Source: Pachypanchax playfairii
Taxonomy: Eukaryota; Chordata; Actinopteri; Cyprinodontiformes; Aplocheilidae
Reading direction: 5' to 3'
NCBI GenBank assembly: GCA_006937955.1
Contig: SSNP01000010.1
Coordinates: 4,724,697 to 4,788,696 of the forward strand
DNA: 64,000 nucleotides
In this document: in pieces, positions 48,536-61,862 of the stretch
Position numbering within the stretch: the first letter of the stretch is position 1
Layout: the number at the start of each line of letters is the position of its first letter
Notes under the pieces: model-generated
The model's input: only the letters and a program-made list of their open reading frames with translations
Told to the model about the DNA's origin: nothing
The model's database searches: none
Program-made: the position numbers and the translations under genes

Positions 48536-51500
48536 AAAACAATAACAACAAAAAAAGTTGTTTGTCATACCCTGTCACCTTACCACGTTGTTCTTAAAAG
48601 TTGTATATTTTATTATGTTTTTCAGTGAGTTCGCATATCTCGACCCTGTATCCTTGTTGATGCTTTTGCAGCTAAAAATCTTTCTAATCCTTTCTTTCTA
48701 TTTTTTTTTTCTGGTTTGAATTTAAGGCTTAGGATGAAATGTAATAGGTGTCATAATGCCACAGAGACTGACAATATAGACCCAACTGCAAGCCGTACAT
48801 TGTGATTTGCCTTGAATGCTGACTTGATTTCTGTATATCCTACAAACTGGATCTTTTTGTGGTTCACATAATTTTCTCAGAGAGGTTGCTGCACATATTT
48901 ACCTTAAATCATCCTCCTATTTATTAAAATCAAAACAATTTAAGCAACTGAACAGTAAGAATAATGGATTTTAGGACCTTTAGCAATTACTGACATACTG
49001 AAATATCAGTTATTTCTCATATGATTGTACCAAAATTTGTTAAAAGAAAAACCATTAATTGAATCCAAAGATTTACTTCTCTGTTCCTCTCAAGAAGGCG
49101 CTCTGCAAACCATCATTCTCTCCACACAGATATTGACTGTTCGTGGTATACAGTGTGTCAACTTTGAAGTCATCTTCATCAACAAGCGTGTCGGCTAATA
49201 CATTTCATTTCTAGCTGATATGTGCTGCCGTGTTAAGCAGGAAACTGCATTGATCATTTTGAGTCCACAACTTGTAAAATCAATGGGAAAGTTAAGGCTT
49301 GAGCAGAGAAGCATGAAAGCATTACAAAAAGCATGTTTGTGGTTATATTTTAAAAAAGTCACAAAGAAGAAGATAAACTTCTGTTTAAGATGATATTCAG
49401 GCAATCCTGATGAAACCTCTGAAGCTTTAGAACCAATCTAACATGCAATATCATTGTAATCCAATTTTTTTCCTTTAATTCTACAAGATTCTTTTTGTAT
49501 CAGTATCCTTCCTCGAATCAGAGGGTTGCCAAATATGGAAAGATTACTACAGGATGCTATAAACCTTATCTGTGCAGCACAAACTGGATTACAAAGGTCA
49601 GAAAATACCTCAGCATGGCTTATCGCACTAACATTGTGCAGATTGCTGCGAATGATTTAAATAGCATGTTGCTTAAGGAGGCCCATCCAGGCTCAAAGCA
49701 GATGGTACAAGCTGAGAGGTGGCAGTAATTAAAATGGCTAATCCTCAGTGAGATGGTGTATTGATGCCTTCTCACTGCCTGCAAATCGCCTCTACTACAG
49801 CAACACTCCCACAAAAAACTGAGACAAATATCATGCAAAATCTGCACAAAATGTTGGGCTCAAATTATTTTAGCATGTTCACATTTGTCATTTTTGGCTT
49901 GGCACTATTTAAAAAGCTGAGGACATACTGCAGTGATTATTTTGGACCCATTAGAATGGTTTCCATGGTAGTTTATTAGTCTATTGGATGCATAAAGTAT
50001 CATACTGGTACTCGCTGTGCTTCAAATCTCCCCGAATATCTATTATATACGTTTTTTAGGAATAAATGTCTCTAAAATACTTTAAAATAATTTCATTTTT
50101 CTTTGGGTTATTCTTAAATATTTACAGATTTTTAATGTTGTTTACATAATTGCTTCTTTCTTCCTTTTTTTATTGCAGTATTTTACGGAGGATCAATGTG
50201 TTGAACACTATTACTTTTCTCTAGTTGACACAAATTACTTTTATGAGACACATCAGTAGTAAATCAGGATGCATTCATTAAACTGTCATTTAGTGTCTCA
50301 TTACAACAAATACAGGACTTTTTATGTTTGTTATATAGCAAGCAACACGTTAACACACCTGTGCAATCACCAACAAAACAAATGTTGGTAGTGGGTGGAC
50401 TTGAAAATGTTGTCAGCAATAATGTCTTGGCTGAAGAAGTATTTTTAGTCATAATGTTCAACCTTCAGAAAATATGTGGCTCATGCTGGCCATTGGGAGC
50501 TCAGTGATGTGTGCCATGCAATGCTGAGGTACATTAAACCGGCCACGAGGGGCATGAGCCATTGTCATAAAAGAGATCCAACCTGTAAACTGTGACTGTT
50601 ATGAGTCTCACTGTAAAGCTTCAAACTGAATAATAACATTCAAATTTGGAAAGTTGCCATCTTGTCAAGTCACAAGCCTGAAAATATTTCCTGTCAGTTT
50701 ATCAGAAGAATATAATAAAATAAACTTTCTACATAAAATTACACTTGATTTTTTTTTACTGATAATTACCAAACGTGATAATTACAAACATCCAGATTAA
50801 ACAGTTTGTATTGATGTGTGCAAATTAAAAATGGGTCTTCTAAATAGATTTAAGCTGACCCAGAGAATTCATTATGGAATTATATCTAAAACGTACAAGA
50901 TCGAGCATCATCACATCTCATTCACCATTAGAAAACAGAATAACTAATCACAGGGAGAAAACAATCAATTAAGTGGATCGACAGATAACAATATTAGCAA
51001 CCACCTATTTAATTCATCATAAATTTACTGTCAAGAAGTTACAAATCCAGGCTTGAAAAAAAGATGAATAAAAAAGCTACACTATGTAAATCACATGAAG
51101 AAAGTCAAATTGAGAAACCATCAAAAAAGTTTTTCACAGATATTTAAAATGATAAAGAATACAAATACATTTTAAAACAAGAAATCCAGGTAAGACTGTA
51201 CTATAAATAATATCATAGTCTGTTAAATGATAAAAACTCTTGAAAAGCTCTGGTACATTACAAGTGGTCACAAGTAGATTGCTCTTGTCAATTGGATTAT
51301 CCTCATTTTTATTTTTATCTTCAACAGATATTAAAGCTGAATATAGAAAACTTACAGTTTAACATCTTCATAAAAAACGGATCACAATATTGAAAAACAT
51401 GCAGAATAGCAATGTAAGAATCAGAACCTGTATTAAAGGGTTCTGCTGGACCTACATGAGTTCTCAGACTTTTGATGTGTCCCGACACTCTGGATGAAAC

Positions 51501-51960
51501 AATTTCCATAGTAAAAATGCTACTGGACAGCATGGTTCCATAATAATCCTGACTCATAACAACATGGAAATTATCATCAGAAGATAAATTACACTTCACT
51601 GTTGAATGCATGTGTGGATGGGTGTGTGTGTGTTTCTAGGATAAGGGGCTTTCAGAAGCTGGTGATAGAATTCATCAAGTCCTTCATATTGACCAAAGAG
51701 CTATAATGTAATTTCAAGTCTAAAAAATGATGCACAGTGTAATCGAGCCATGGCTCATTGCTTTTAAATCCTGCTATTCACCAACAACTTGTCACCAGCA
51801 CTTCTGATGAATTTTCTGGCTGCTTAGCGATGTAGTGGTACCCGTATAATCAGGAAAGTCTGGGTGCTGATTTTGGCTTGTCTGCATTGTGCAGGTGGTC
51901 AGCTCTAACCTTTTATTATCTCTTCAACAGAAAAAAAGAGACACCAAAAGAAAGGTAACA
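48536..51960. other. non-coding DNA, possibly one conserved patch
   Basis: No gene is recognised. The patch 49550-49740 (gcttatcgcactaacattg, gcggcaaat-free, then gcagtaattaaaatggc) is complex and could be conserved non-coding DNA; its + strand frame of 77 codons (49495-49728) has no domain. The rest is AT-rich. Confidence 0.4.
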
Positions 51961-52235
51961 CAATCACACAGAAAGCAATTAGTGCCAAGCTCTCTGCATT
52001 ATTGAACTGAAAGGTGTAATTACGCAGATGAGGTTTGTGACAGCTGTGAATGTGGCGGTTATAAGACGATGCCATTACCCATCCCTGTTTTTTAATTAGA
52101 ACTTTGTTCACTTTTTGCTGCAACATCAGCTTAATGATGCAGCAGAAAGAAGACATGAACAAGTTACTGTGAAGAGCATCTGTCCGATAACAATACAGCT
52201 CAACCGATGGGGTCTTCAAGAAATGGAAGACTTTC
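51961..52235. promoter_or_regulatory. candidate conserved non-coding element with MEIS-like site
   Basis: It contains gcaattagtgcc, tgtaattacgcag, a TGACAGCTGTG site (a MEIS/TGIF core overlapping an E-box), tttttaattag and gcttaatgatgc in a repeat-free stretch. The minus-strand frame here (51905-52237) has no recognisable domain. Motif matches are seen; enhancer function is inference. Confidence 0.28.
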
Positions 52236-53220
52236 AAACACAGCTAAATCTGTCTGTACTTCTGTGTGGTGATCCATTTTATCTTTAAATAGTAGGTAAT
52301 ATTCTGTACATTCAGATTCTCCAAAGACATACTGCTTATGCTAATGCTTTAAAAGTAAAGCAGGAATGAATCTTCTAAATGGATTCATCCCTCAGAAATG
52401 CCATGTCCTTTTCACAAGTTTTAACAACAGGTTATGGAACTCTACACGAGATCTAACAAATATGGCTTTTATGTTTGAATGTTTCAATCCAACCAATTTC
52501 TTGTCTCTTAAGAAATTTCCCAAAATTGAATAAAAAAGATGAACTTGTACATTACATTTTCAACTTTTCTTATAGCTGCTGGAATTGAAGTAATACTTAA
52601 TAAAAATCAGGAGGAGAGAAAGAGAAAAGTAAAAGAAAAGTGTTTAATGCTTCATTTCAGACTTATAGCAGCAGCAATACAGTGATGCAGTTCAAGACAC
52701 CCCAATCCAAAATGAGGACTTCAAGTCTTTTCTTAAAGGATGAGAGAATGTCTACTTCGCTAATTGAAACTGGGAACCTGTTCCAAAAGAGATAAGTGGA
52801 AGTTCTACCTCCTATTGTTCTTTTAGATACTCTAAGAATTACAGGAAAACTCTGAGATCAAAGAATGTAAACTACAAGGTTTTAACATGTAATGGAGAAC
52901 CATTAGATGCTTGATGTGATGGGAAAAAGACCATACTGTAACTTTAAATGGAAACCAGTGGAGAGACGTAAAACAAGCATAAAATCTTCAACTAATTCTT
53001 ATAAATAACTGCTGATGTTTGGTTGTTTTTCTGTGAAACGTGAACATTTATTTCATTTTTTTGGGTCGTTTCTTAGCATCAGACATGTTGGTATAAAACA
53101 TCACAGATGAAGGATTTACCGTCATTAAACATGTAGAAGAAATGAGTAAAAAATAAGCATGAAAAATAGATTATAGTGGGTGACATCATTCTCTCTTGGT
53201 TAACATCTCATGATATCATC
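52236..53220. other. non-coding DNA, no gene seen
   Basis: Plain AT-rich DNA. The stretch 52660-52960 has ordinary composition, and I recognise no gene or repeat. Confidence 0.45.
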
Positions 53221-53520
53221 CTCGCTGCATGACATTGAGGGGTTCAGGCCATAGATTCTGAGATCCAGGGGTCCCGCCCTTTTGGAGAGAAAAGCTTGTA
53301 GTGCCTCCCATCTGTCATGAGCCCAGTGGCCAAATGAGCCTGTTCTTTACTGGAAGCCAACAAGATGGATGGAGCCACTTCATCTCAGCTGTAGGGGGCA
53401 CAGTGGAGGCACCGCTCTGCATGCCTCTTTGACAGCCTTCCATCCCCCTCTGTGCCTCCCTGCAGCGACCATCAGGGCAAGAACAGATAACTCGTTAGCA
53501 GCGTTACCATTCTGGCTGCA
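53221..53520. other. GC-richer unique-looking patch
   Basis: Markedly richer in G and C than the flanks (ggggtcccgcccttttgg, gtagggggcacagtggagg, ccatccccctctgtgcc). No frame with a domain and no clear splice-site pair on either strand. It could be a conserved regulatory patch or an untranslated exon. Confidence 0.25.
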
Positions 53521-53737
53521 GATTGTATTTACCAAAAAGAGATAAATTACACCCATCATAACAAAGACAAAGATTTCTCCTCAGATCATTTTATATCAGA
53601 AGTATTTTTCATTTTATTGTAAAACAACAGTTTTTTTGTTTTGTGTTTTAGTAAATTAAACATGTGCAATTTTTTATTGTTAAAATAATGTCCAAAGTTA
53701 CTTTTCTGAACCAATCTACATACTGTGTCATACTTTA

Positions 53738-53960
53738 CTCTTTAAAGAGGCCTCATGTTCATTATCACAAACAATAATTTATATATTTTAGCTTTGGAAT
53801 AAGTTTGTATTTTATTATAATCATAGTTAGGCTCCAAAAGTCCTTTTTCAGAGCTCAAACTGCTGCTTCTCCACCATCTTGAAGCGATTTTCAGAGTTTT
53901 TAAACACAAATCCAGTCGACCACAGCTGGACCTCAATGCGTGACAGTGTCACTGTAACCC
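53738..53960 (+). mobile_element. possible relative of the 42.1-42.6 kb repeat
   Basis: It begins tttaaagaggcctcatg and continues to atattttagctttgg, paralleling the minus-strand start of the block at 42570. Its right limit is uncertain; 53850-53950 is CpG-containing and unlike the flanks. No inverted partner end is found. Confidence 0.3.
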
Positions 53961-56900
53961 TGGAGAGTTATTTCACTTGTTTTTTATACTTGATATAAAT
54001 CTGCAAATTATCCATACTGATCCAGTCTGAAGTAGAGGGTAAGGGGAAGTGCAGGATCCTGTTAGGTATTAGTGGTGAAAGCCGTGCTTTTTCTTGGAGC
54101 AGGATTTTGGAACTTTAAGCCGCTGCTGATGGACTTGTGGTTTAAGCATAAATGAGATCACATCTCAGATGCTGGCGACTCCAGTTAATATTGGTTATGT
54201 TTTTTTCAGCTCTCATAACATTCAAATAGCTTATATTTCTCATCTGCAGCCAAAGCTTCAACTGAAAAAAGACAAACATCCCATATTGTAAATGAAGGCT
54301 GAAAACTAAAAATCCTCAAGGAAGTTTGTTTTCCAAAATAAAAACTGTGTTGACTAGTGCATAAAATAACACGTTCCACAGTGTACGTAGAATTTAAAGA
54401 TTGTTTGTAACTACAATTACACCTAAAACAATTATTTTCTTTCTATATCTCGTATGTATCTCAGTGTGTTTTGGCATGTTCAGATTCTGGTAGAATTTCA
54501 CAAAGAGGTTTCTCTCAGCATCCAGTAAAAAATGACGGCTATTTTTCTTGAGGCTCTTCTTTATTTCTCAAATATGCAGGTAATTAATTTCTCTGTTCAT
54601 GTGGAAACGTTTAAAAGTAACAAAAAACTGATGATGATTTCACAATGATGTGGCGCGGCATGGCATGGCGTGGCGTGTGTTGGACCCAAAACGCAGACAG
54701 ACAAGCAGGAGTAAAACACAGAAAGAAAGAACAATTTTGCTGCTTTTGCTTCAAAAGATGAAGATTTAATAAAAGGAAATAATTAATTTAACAAAGTATC
54801 AGTAACAGCTAAAATGAAATCCAATATGAATAAAATTATTGTTTTCATCTTAACAGGGAATTTGACTCAGATGATTAATTTTTCCAAGCAACTCAAAATA
54901 TTTTGTCTAATAATTATGCTAAAAACAAATCTTACAATTTCATGAAATTCTGCTTATGAAAAATACCAGGTGATGGAAATAAATCCAGTTCTCACAAACT
55001 GTTCACATTCACAGACTCTGCACCCTTCCAGGATGCAGTAAGTATGGATTATGTTTACTAAGCAAGCACTAAGACAGACATAAGGGATTTGGTCAACAGC
55101 GTAAAAAAAGACGGCATATCGTTGTGTATAATTGCTTAGATCTTCTTATCTCAGGCGTAATCTCATTCCATGGTGTTGATACGATTTCCAGATGAGTAAG
55201 AAGGTTTTTCTTTGCATCATTTCTTCCTCTTCTGGGAAAAGAAAGAAAAAAGAAGAAAATCTAAGACCTGAAAGGAAAAAAAAAATCATTGTTAAAAATT
55301 AATCTGTATTTCTGTATTCCTGAGATGCCCCTGTGATTTTAAACTGTCACATCGCACTGCTCTGCTAGTTTTAAATTATCATAGAGATAATGCGGGTCTG
55401 TGTGACAGTCTGTTGGTTTAGTTCACTTTAATGAAATGACATTAAAGTGCTTTTATGGTTGGGTGCAGAGTGAATGCAAAGAAAAGATGCATGGTGTCAT
55501 CTTATAACATCAACTGAGACCCTGCTGTTCAACAGGGTGGTTACTCAGGCAACAGGCTCGCACTCTAATCAAATGTATTACACACATCTCTCTCACACAC
55601 AGGACACCATTGTCTCCCCAAAATGCAAATCCAATTTTCAGGACAGGGAGAAAAAGTGAACTTGTACACTTTGCCAGCCCTAGCACTTTATGTGTTCATC
55701 AGCTAATCGATTGCTGTTCGGAGACTCGGTCAGCTGCTGTTCAGGTGTCAAGGCCTGGTGACCGGGACACACGCTGCCTATCTGTTGTTGTTTCTACCAA
55801 TTCACCTTGGAATTTAATAGGCTTTTCTCCCTCACTTCTGTCTGCACATACTTTGTTTTTGTCTCAAGTTTCTTCATACTCTGAGTTACTTCAGCTTAAA
55901 GTCCCACATACCTCACAAAGTTACAAAAGTTTCCTTTGTTTCTGGGTGACCTCTAGATTTAGAAGTTTCAGAGATCAGTTTGAATGATGTTTCCCCACAA
56001 GTGCAATGCTTTAAATTAATTTCCTTACAGCACAGTGCAATAAAGTACCTTGAAAAAATATATAAAAATGATAAGTTTTATTTATACATAAACTTTATGC
56101 GAAGATGGTATATGTGTCTTGCTGGTCACCAGAATAATAAAGATTTGCAATAGTCAAGTCTAGAAGTAACAAATGCACAGATTAATTTGTCAGCAACATT
56201 TTGGGTCAGAACGCTCATAATTTAAACAACGTTAGACAGGTGGGAGAAGGCTGTCCTGATAACATGTTTTATATGACAATTAAAGGAAATTTCCTCATAA
56301 AAAATAACACCAAAGTTCCACATTTTAGTTCTGCAGGCCAAGCTAATGACATCCAAAGCAAGAGAGTGACCGAACAGTTTATTTTGAAGGTCTGAAAACC
56401 ACAACCTCTTTCCCGTCTGATTTTAGAAACAGAAAAATTAAGATTTATATGAGATTTTAAGTCTTTTAGATGTGTTTGTGATCAAAGTAACTGTTTAGAT
56501 TCATTTTGTTTTCTGTTAGGGTTTTTTGCCCCTTCTACAGGCACAATAATGGCAATGATTTGGGAGGGAGTGGGATTACTGGGGGCTATACAGCTATACA
56601 GCAATCTTTTTGTGATCTTGGGAGTTTTTATTGGTGCAATGTTGTGATTAAATGAACCTTTCAGCAGCAACTGAGTGTCATAAAATGTAGTTCTGAAGTC
56701 AGCCACCAATGGCAGAGAGACACTGAAGTTATCTGCAATGATTTTGCTTTTTGTTGTGTTTGCCCAAATAACACTGTTGTATACAAGCAGTAGAACATAA
56801 TTTCTCTTTAGAGGCTTGCTTCCTGAAAATAAAACTGACAAACAAACAAAGAGGGACTTCCATCTTGTTGCATTGTTTGCCCAGACTGCTACAGAGCAGC

Positions 56901-57820
56901 ACAACCTGGACCTTTGTGATAAAAATAAGACAGAAACTGGATAAATGTGTGTCTCTTCTTGAACACAGCCGCCACACAAAGCTTTCCATACAGTAGCTCA
57001 GTGAGAAGTGATTACAGAAATGAGATCGACCATCTGATAGGCAGAGTTTAAATTCACACGTGTTTGCTTTCCTAGTGAATGATGTTCATTGCATATCCTT
57101 CCCATCTGCACAGCTGAGCGTCGAGACATAATGAGAAGTGCAAAGACAAAGTGTTGAGAGGTTTTGCTTGGCTGTTTCATCACTCCAACTTTGAAGGGTA
57201 CTTCTACCATCCGTACCCTCCAGCTGGTGCCTCCATCCCTCTGGCACTGCCTCAGCTGCTGAAAGCAGTCTAGGGTCTGGGGTTAGAGCCCCTGTCATTG
57301 GCATCGTATGCAGGCAGCAAATTAGCCAAGTGCACATAAACACACTCTTACAAGCACAAAAACACAGACTTTTTACACATGCTTGTACACACAGCCACAC
57401 ACAAAGCAGAAACAAACAAAAAAAATTCTCCTTTGAATCATTTGTAAAAGCTTAATGGGCACATGATTTTTCTATGTCTACATTATTATATCCACCAAGG
57501 AATATAAATAAGTGTAAATTAAAACATAATGCAATGATTTGCAAAGCTTGTAAACCTGTATTTTACTCCCAGCTGCACAATGTATGTAAAATAACCATGT
57601 GACTACCTGTGGGGTTTATTAGATAATAGCAATGCTAATGATAATGGTAGTTGATGGAGGCTGTATTTAATTTTAATTTGATTAAATAATATGTATAACT
57701 GAGCAGCAACCAAGCAGAACCTTTGTTATTGTGGCTCATTTAAAATTTGAATTTGCCAGTTTTTCAGATACTGTTGGTTTGGTAAGCAAATGAGCTTACT
57801 GCTTGGTGTTTTCTTTACAG
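53961..57820. other. non-coding DNA, one repeat edge
   Basis: A GC-rich tandem of ggcatggc/ggcgtggcg type at 54650-54680 runs into tggacccaaaacgcagacag. That wording is shared by the ends of several fish interspersed repeats, so 54650-54745 is probably a repeat fragment. A second GC-richer patch lies at 55690-55780. No gene is recognised; the frames at 55610-55987 (+) and 56482-56979 (-) lack domains. Confidence 0.4.
54650..54745. repeat. GC-rich tandem and repeat fragment
   Basis: Imperfect 5-bp-step units (tggcg, ggcat) repeat five to six times. A segment resembling the terminal part of a teleost interspersed repeat follows. Confidence 0.4.
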
Positions 57821-57968
57821 GTTCAAGTAGGGGATTGGTTATCCAGGTTCTTAAAGGAGAACATCAGTAAAGCAGGTGAATTCCAAAGGAAGAGAAGAAT
57901 GTAACATCCATGGAGAGGGAGCAAGCAGGATTGGTCCAGATTGGCAGAAGGGGAAACCTGGAAACAAG
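57821..57968 (+). other. candidate 148-nt exon or exon-bearing repeat
   Basis: A strong acceptor (gtgttttctttacag ending at 57820) and a strong donor (AAACAAG|GTGAGTCAAG at 57968/57969) bound 148 nt on the + strand. Frame one is open for 27 codons (VQVGDWLSRFLKENI at the start) and stops at TAA 57902-57904; the other two frames stop earlier. The stop lies more than 55 nt before the donor. The sequence would therefore suit a non-coding or decay-triggering exon better than an internal coding one. The following 300 bp (to about 58290) has the texture of an interspersed repeat, so an exonised transposable element is an alternative. Confidence 0.3.
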
Positions 57969-60450
57969 GTGAGTCAAGATTTCCAAGTATGGCTACACAA
58001 TAAGGTAAAAACATTTCCCTGTAGGTATGTTAACTAAGATGTTTTTACAAATACTAAGTTAAAACACACACAGACCTACCTGTAGCTTGCCAAGACTATC
58101 ATCAATGCCTCATGGAAATAAAGCAGCAGTGGTGAATAGGTTGATGTCAGGTGTGACAGCTGGAACCCAGAAGACGTGAACCAGCTCACTTCACCACCTT
58201 AAAGGGAAGCGAGAGAGAGGCATGGGATTAAAAGGAGAGAGCCAAACAGTGGGTTCCTTCAACAGTCTGGAACCCTGACTATCACATGCATCCTCTTGTG
58301 GGCTTTCTTAGTTTGAGATAAAATAACAATCCAAGGAAATAAAAGGAACAGACAAAAACACACACAATCTCTTGTTACAAAGGTTTTGGAATGAATATGA
58401 TGTTGGCATGTGCAGAGTGTCTGATCATGGATACCTGTAGTGATGCCTGCTGATGTGTAGACAGTTAGTCTGAGGAGTTTGACAGTGATTGAGGAAGTAT
58501 AATCAAAACTCACTGATCAGTTTTTTAAATCACACCCCTGATCTGTCGTTCCTTTCAGTCATAATTATCTTAGCTATACAGAAAGTGCCGAGTTTCTTGG
58601 TACAATGTGTCTTAATAAAGAAGTAGAGCATGTGTTCTTTTTTGTGCTCGTTTGCAGAAAGTGTTAATCCCTCCAACTGGGTGTAGCTTGAAGGAGCTTA
58701 AATGGGGAACATTTGAAAAGCCTTTCTTTCCTCAGATTTTGATGTTCAACATTTGATGCAGTGGCACCTTTCACAATGAAACAGGTCAAAGCAAAGTGCA
58801 GAGCCAACATTTTCCTGGACATACCAATTATAGCAGGCACAATCTACAGTCATTTTTTTTTTTTCTTAAATTAATGCTTTAGCAGAGAGCCTGGATGTTC
58901 CCCTGACAGAGGGAGGGGGCTTATGAATCGATTCATTGTACTTTTAATTACCAAGTCACACATTCCCATGAGTCACGTCAGCATGATGACACTTCATATT
59001 CTGCTCTTTCCCAATTGCTGTTGGTTAATTTTGTAGGGGAGCTTGTTGTAATAATGCCACATGAATGTTGAAATGTTTGAAAAAACATTTTAATGGGAAA
59101 AAATGGTGAATTAAATGAGCAAATAGACAGATTCATCAGGTGTCTTCTGCACTTTTTGAGTTGGTCTTTTCCACTGCAGGATTTGGGGATCAAAAGAAAG
59201 TGTTATTCAAAAAGAACTGTATTAAATTTTCTTCTATATTATGATTTCATTGCTTTTTTGCCATACAAACATACGCTAGTGGTGTTACATAACATTGTGT
59301 CCAACTTCTGCAACTCGTACTCAGTAAACATACCCACATGATAACAACTCATGACATTCAGAGGAATAAGTCCTCCATTTATTTGAATAATGTGATGACA
59401 TGATTTATTACAAGGGGTGCTGGATGTTATGTAATGCACCCTGTGGCGGCCAGACTGAAGGCCTCTCAATTCAACATCAGTAGCTGCTGCTGTGAATAGT
59501 TGATTGTTGTGCTGCAAAACAAGCATCTGACACACTGATAACAACTGAAGATGAATTATTTGACAAGAAGCGCACAAGCACGCATACTTAGAAATGTTCA
59601 AAAGTTTGTTTATTTGTAGGAATATGATGGAAACATTCTAAGAAAATGTTTGGTTCTATTTCTTGGCCACAAATTAAACAAAAAATAAGATATTTAATCC
59701 AAATATTAACACATAAATAAATAAACTTGATTGTCCAGGGTTTAATCCTTTTACTAAAGACGATTTAAATTGATTTAATATATTGCATCAATATCTTATT
59801 AATCTTAACGGGATCGTGGGTTTCCATGAAGAGTTATAAGCTGCCAGTTATTTACCTGCATTAGACAGAAGTGGTCTGGGTTGCTTTACCTCTACCCTTA
59901 GCAGCTGTTGGCTTGTTTCTCTTTGATTCTTTAAACTGATATTGAGTTCTATCTGCTGCAGGTAAGATGCTGATTACTCAAATCTACAATTCACTTCAAC
60001 TAAACAATCCATTTATTTTAAATCGAAAATAGATTTTAATGGTTTTATACCTGAAATTATTTTTTATAAGATTTCAGTTTATTATATAAATGAAATCAAA
60101 TGTAGAATAACCACAAAGTTTGTTCCAGAGATTATTCCTCAGATGCATAACTGAATTGTTCTAGTGCACAGCAGGACAGCAGCTGTTGATGGAACATCCT
60201 TCCTGCTCACTCATTTTGTATACGCTGAGTAAAATCATTAACTGAATGTTTGCGGTGGAAATTTATGGCATCTGCTCCCTGTTACATTACTGATGAGCCT
60301 CTCATCTAGTGCACAGTACGGCACCCGTGAGTTATATCACACTGTCAGGGTTCAAACCGAGGAGCACAGTATCACAAAAATTCTACAGAAGTTATGTTTC
60401 CTATTATACTTTTCCAAGTGCAGGTCAAGCAGCATTTAATCAGAAGATTA
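57969..60450. other. non-coding DNA, repeat-like then plain
   Basis: 57969-58290 contains ctggaacccagaagacg and gtctggaaccctgac, wording seen in decayed fish repeats. 58926-59080 (taccaagtcacacattccc, gtcagcatgatgacac, ggttaattttgtagg) is complex and may be conserved non-coding DNA. The rest is AT-rich without recognised features. Confidence 0.35.
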
Positions 60451-60660
60451 AATGAGCACCAAAGTTGTGGAGAATGTGGTGCAGATTCCCATTAGCTGGA
60501 CTGACAGCAGTGGGAAATCATCTGCAATAACTGCAACCTCCCCTGCTCTCTCCAGATGTACAGTAATTAGCCCATCCGCTTATAATAGCTTAACCATTAG
60601 TGGCATGTCACCATTTGTTATGCAGGAGATTTGCTTTGTTGACTCTTTTGGGAGGTAACT
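60451..60660. promoter_or_regulatory. candidate conserved non-coding element
   Basis: It contains attagctggactgacagc, gtacagtaattagccc and taaccattagtggc in sequence with no low-complexity runs. A + strand frame of 68 codons runs through (60452-60658) but has no domain and an enhancer-like motif content. No splice sites flank it convincingly. Confidence 0.28.
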
Positions 60661-61190
60661 GATATGAGTTTCTGATGTGATTACTCACCATTAACGATTT
60701 AGTTGTTATTGTTGTTGATTTTATTGCATTAAAAGTTACCCATAGAAAACTGAAGAGGAAAGCATTTTGTTGTGTACTTTCAACCAGAGAAAAAATAAAA
60801 GCAAATGTGATCGGAAACAATTGAAGACATTTTTCATTAGAGCACTTTGACAGCTTGCAGAGCTTAACAACCCAGTGTAGTGCAAGTAAAAGCAGCAGCG
60901 AAGGGTGAAGAGAAGTGTGACTCGGCTGTGGTAAATTCTGATTGTTTTCTTCAGAGTTAATCAGCCAGAGTGCAAAAAAATCATGTAAACCACCAAAGTT
61001 ACAGAGTAAATGTCAAAAGCAAAGGAAAAAGTCTACACTTTGCCACTGCTTCAGACAAAATTTCAGCTTATTTAATTTTGAAAATATGAATCTGTTGGAG
61101 AAAAAAGTAACAGCATGGCAACAAGGAATATGTTTATCTTATTTATTTAACTTCTGCTTTTTTACAGAGCAGCTTTTCTCAAGTAAGCAT
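60661..61190. other. non-coding DNA, no gene seen
   Basis: AT-rich. The + frame at 60942-61325 runs into the SINE tail that follows, which argues against it being a gene. Confidence 0.45.
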
Positions 61191-61322
61191 CTACCATCCT
61201 TTTTCTTTCACCTGCTTCTACCAATTCAGGGTGGCAGGTGCGTATCTCCAGTGATCATAGGGCCTACAGAAACCACCAGTTCATCACAGGGTAAAATAGA
61301 GAAAAAAGCCATTCACATCCAC
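61191..61322 (-). repeat. SINE 3' portion, minus strand
   Basis: In + orientation the order ctttttctttcacctgcttc, agggtggcaggtg, gtgatcatagggc, ccagttcatcacaggg and agccattcacatcc follows, piece by piece, the reverse complement of the 3' part of the V-SINE-like family seen at 18484-18786. The tRNA-like head is missing, which is normal 5' truncation for a retroposon. Confidence 0.55.
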
Positions 61323-61424
61323 TAAATGATTCAAATTCAAAACCTACTGTAATCCAGTCTATCAGCAGTAGATCATTAGCCATTCACCTCTGTGCTGTGG
61401 GTGGAACCGTTGTCGTGGAGGATC

Positions 61425-61447
61425 CTCCGGCCCCTCCGGCCCCTCCC
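61425..61447 (+). repeat. 9-bp tandem repeat (cccctccgg)
   Basis: Two and a half units of ctccggccc, strongly GC-rich in an AT-rich area, at the left edge of the LINE-like stretch that follows. Confidence 0.8.
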
Positions 61448-61635
61448 CGTTGCTGAGAGCTTTCTATTTACGCTTGTTTAGAACAAGAACTTGTGGCCCC
61501 GCCCAGTTTAGTTTGCATGTCACAAATCTAGTCTTTTTCTAACCCAATTTTTGCATCTGCTACTGATTCACAGAGATTTTAATGCAGAAATAATCAGAAT
61601 TGCAATTTTGATATTGTGGCAACAAACATGAAGCT

Positions 61636-61862
61636 ATCCAAAAAGCACTCGGCGAGCGCAGACCTCCACCAAGCAGCACTTGGACATATTGTAGAAAGTA
61701 TGTTCGTAGCCCTAAATAAATTCACCCCCAAAATCTAATCGATTGATCTTTGGGTTATTTCTGACCTTTACTGAAAATGTCATCAAAATCCATCCATTCG
61801 TTTTTGAGTTATCCTGCTAACAAACAGACAAACAAACAAATGCTGATGAAAACCAACGAAGT
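61636..61862 (+). mobile_element. non-LTR retrotransposon 3' tail
   Basis: Motifs in order: agcactcggcgagcgcagac, ctccaccaag, aaaatctaatcgattgatc, gacctttactgaaaatgtc, tttttgagttatcctgctaa, then (CAAA)-type units and gctgatgaaaacc. This is a 3' tail I recall from many fish genomes, probably of an RTE/Rex3-like LINE, though the family is inferred. No reverse transcriptase frame is present. Confidence 0.5.

Noticed and set aside
56482..56979. 165-codon minus-strand frame
   Set aside because: No recognisable domain, no promoter or splice context, and composition typical of chance frames in a 64-kb eukaryotic window.
60340..60365. B-box-like gggttcaaaccga
   Set aside because: No A box or cloverleaf at the right distance on either strand.
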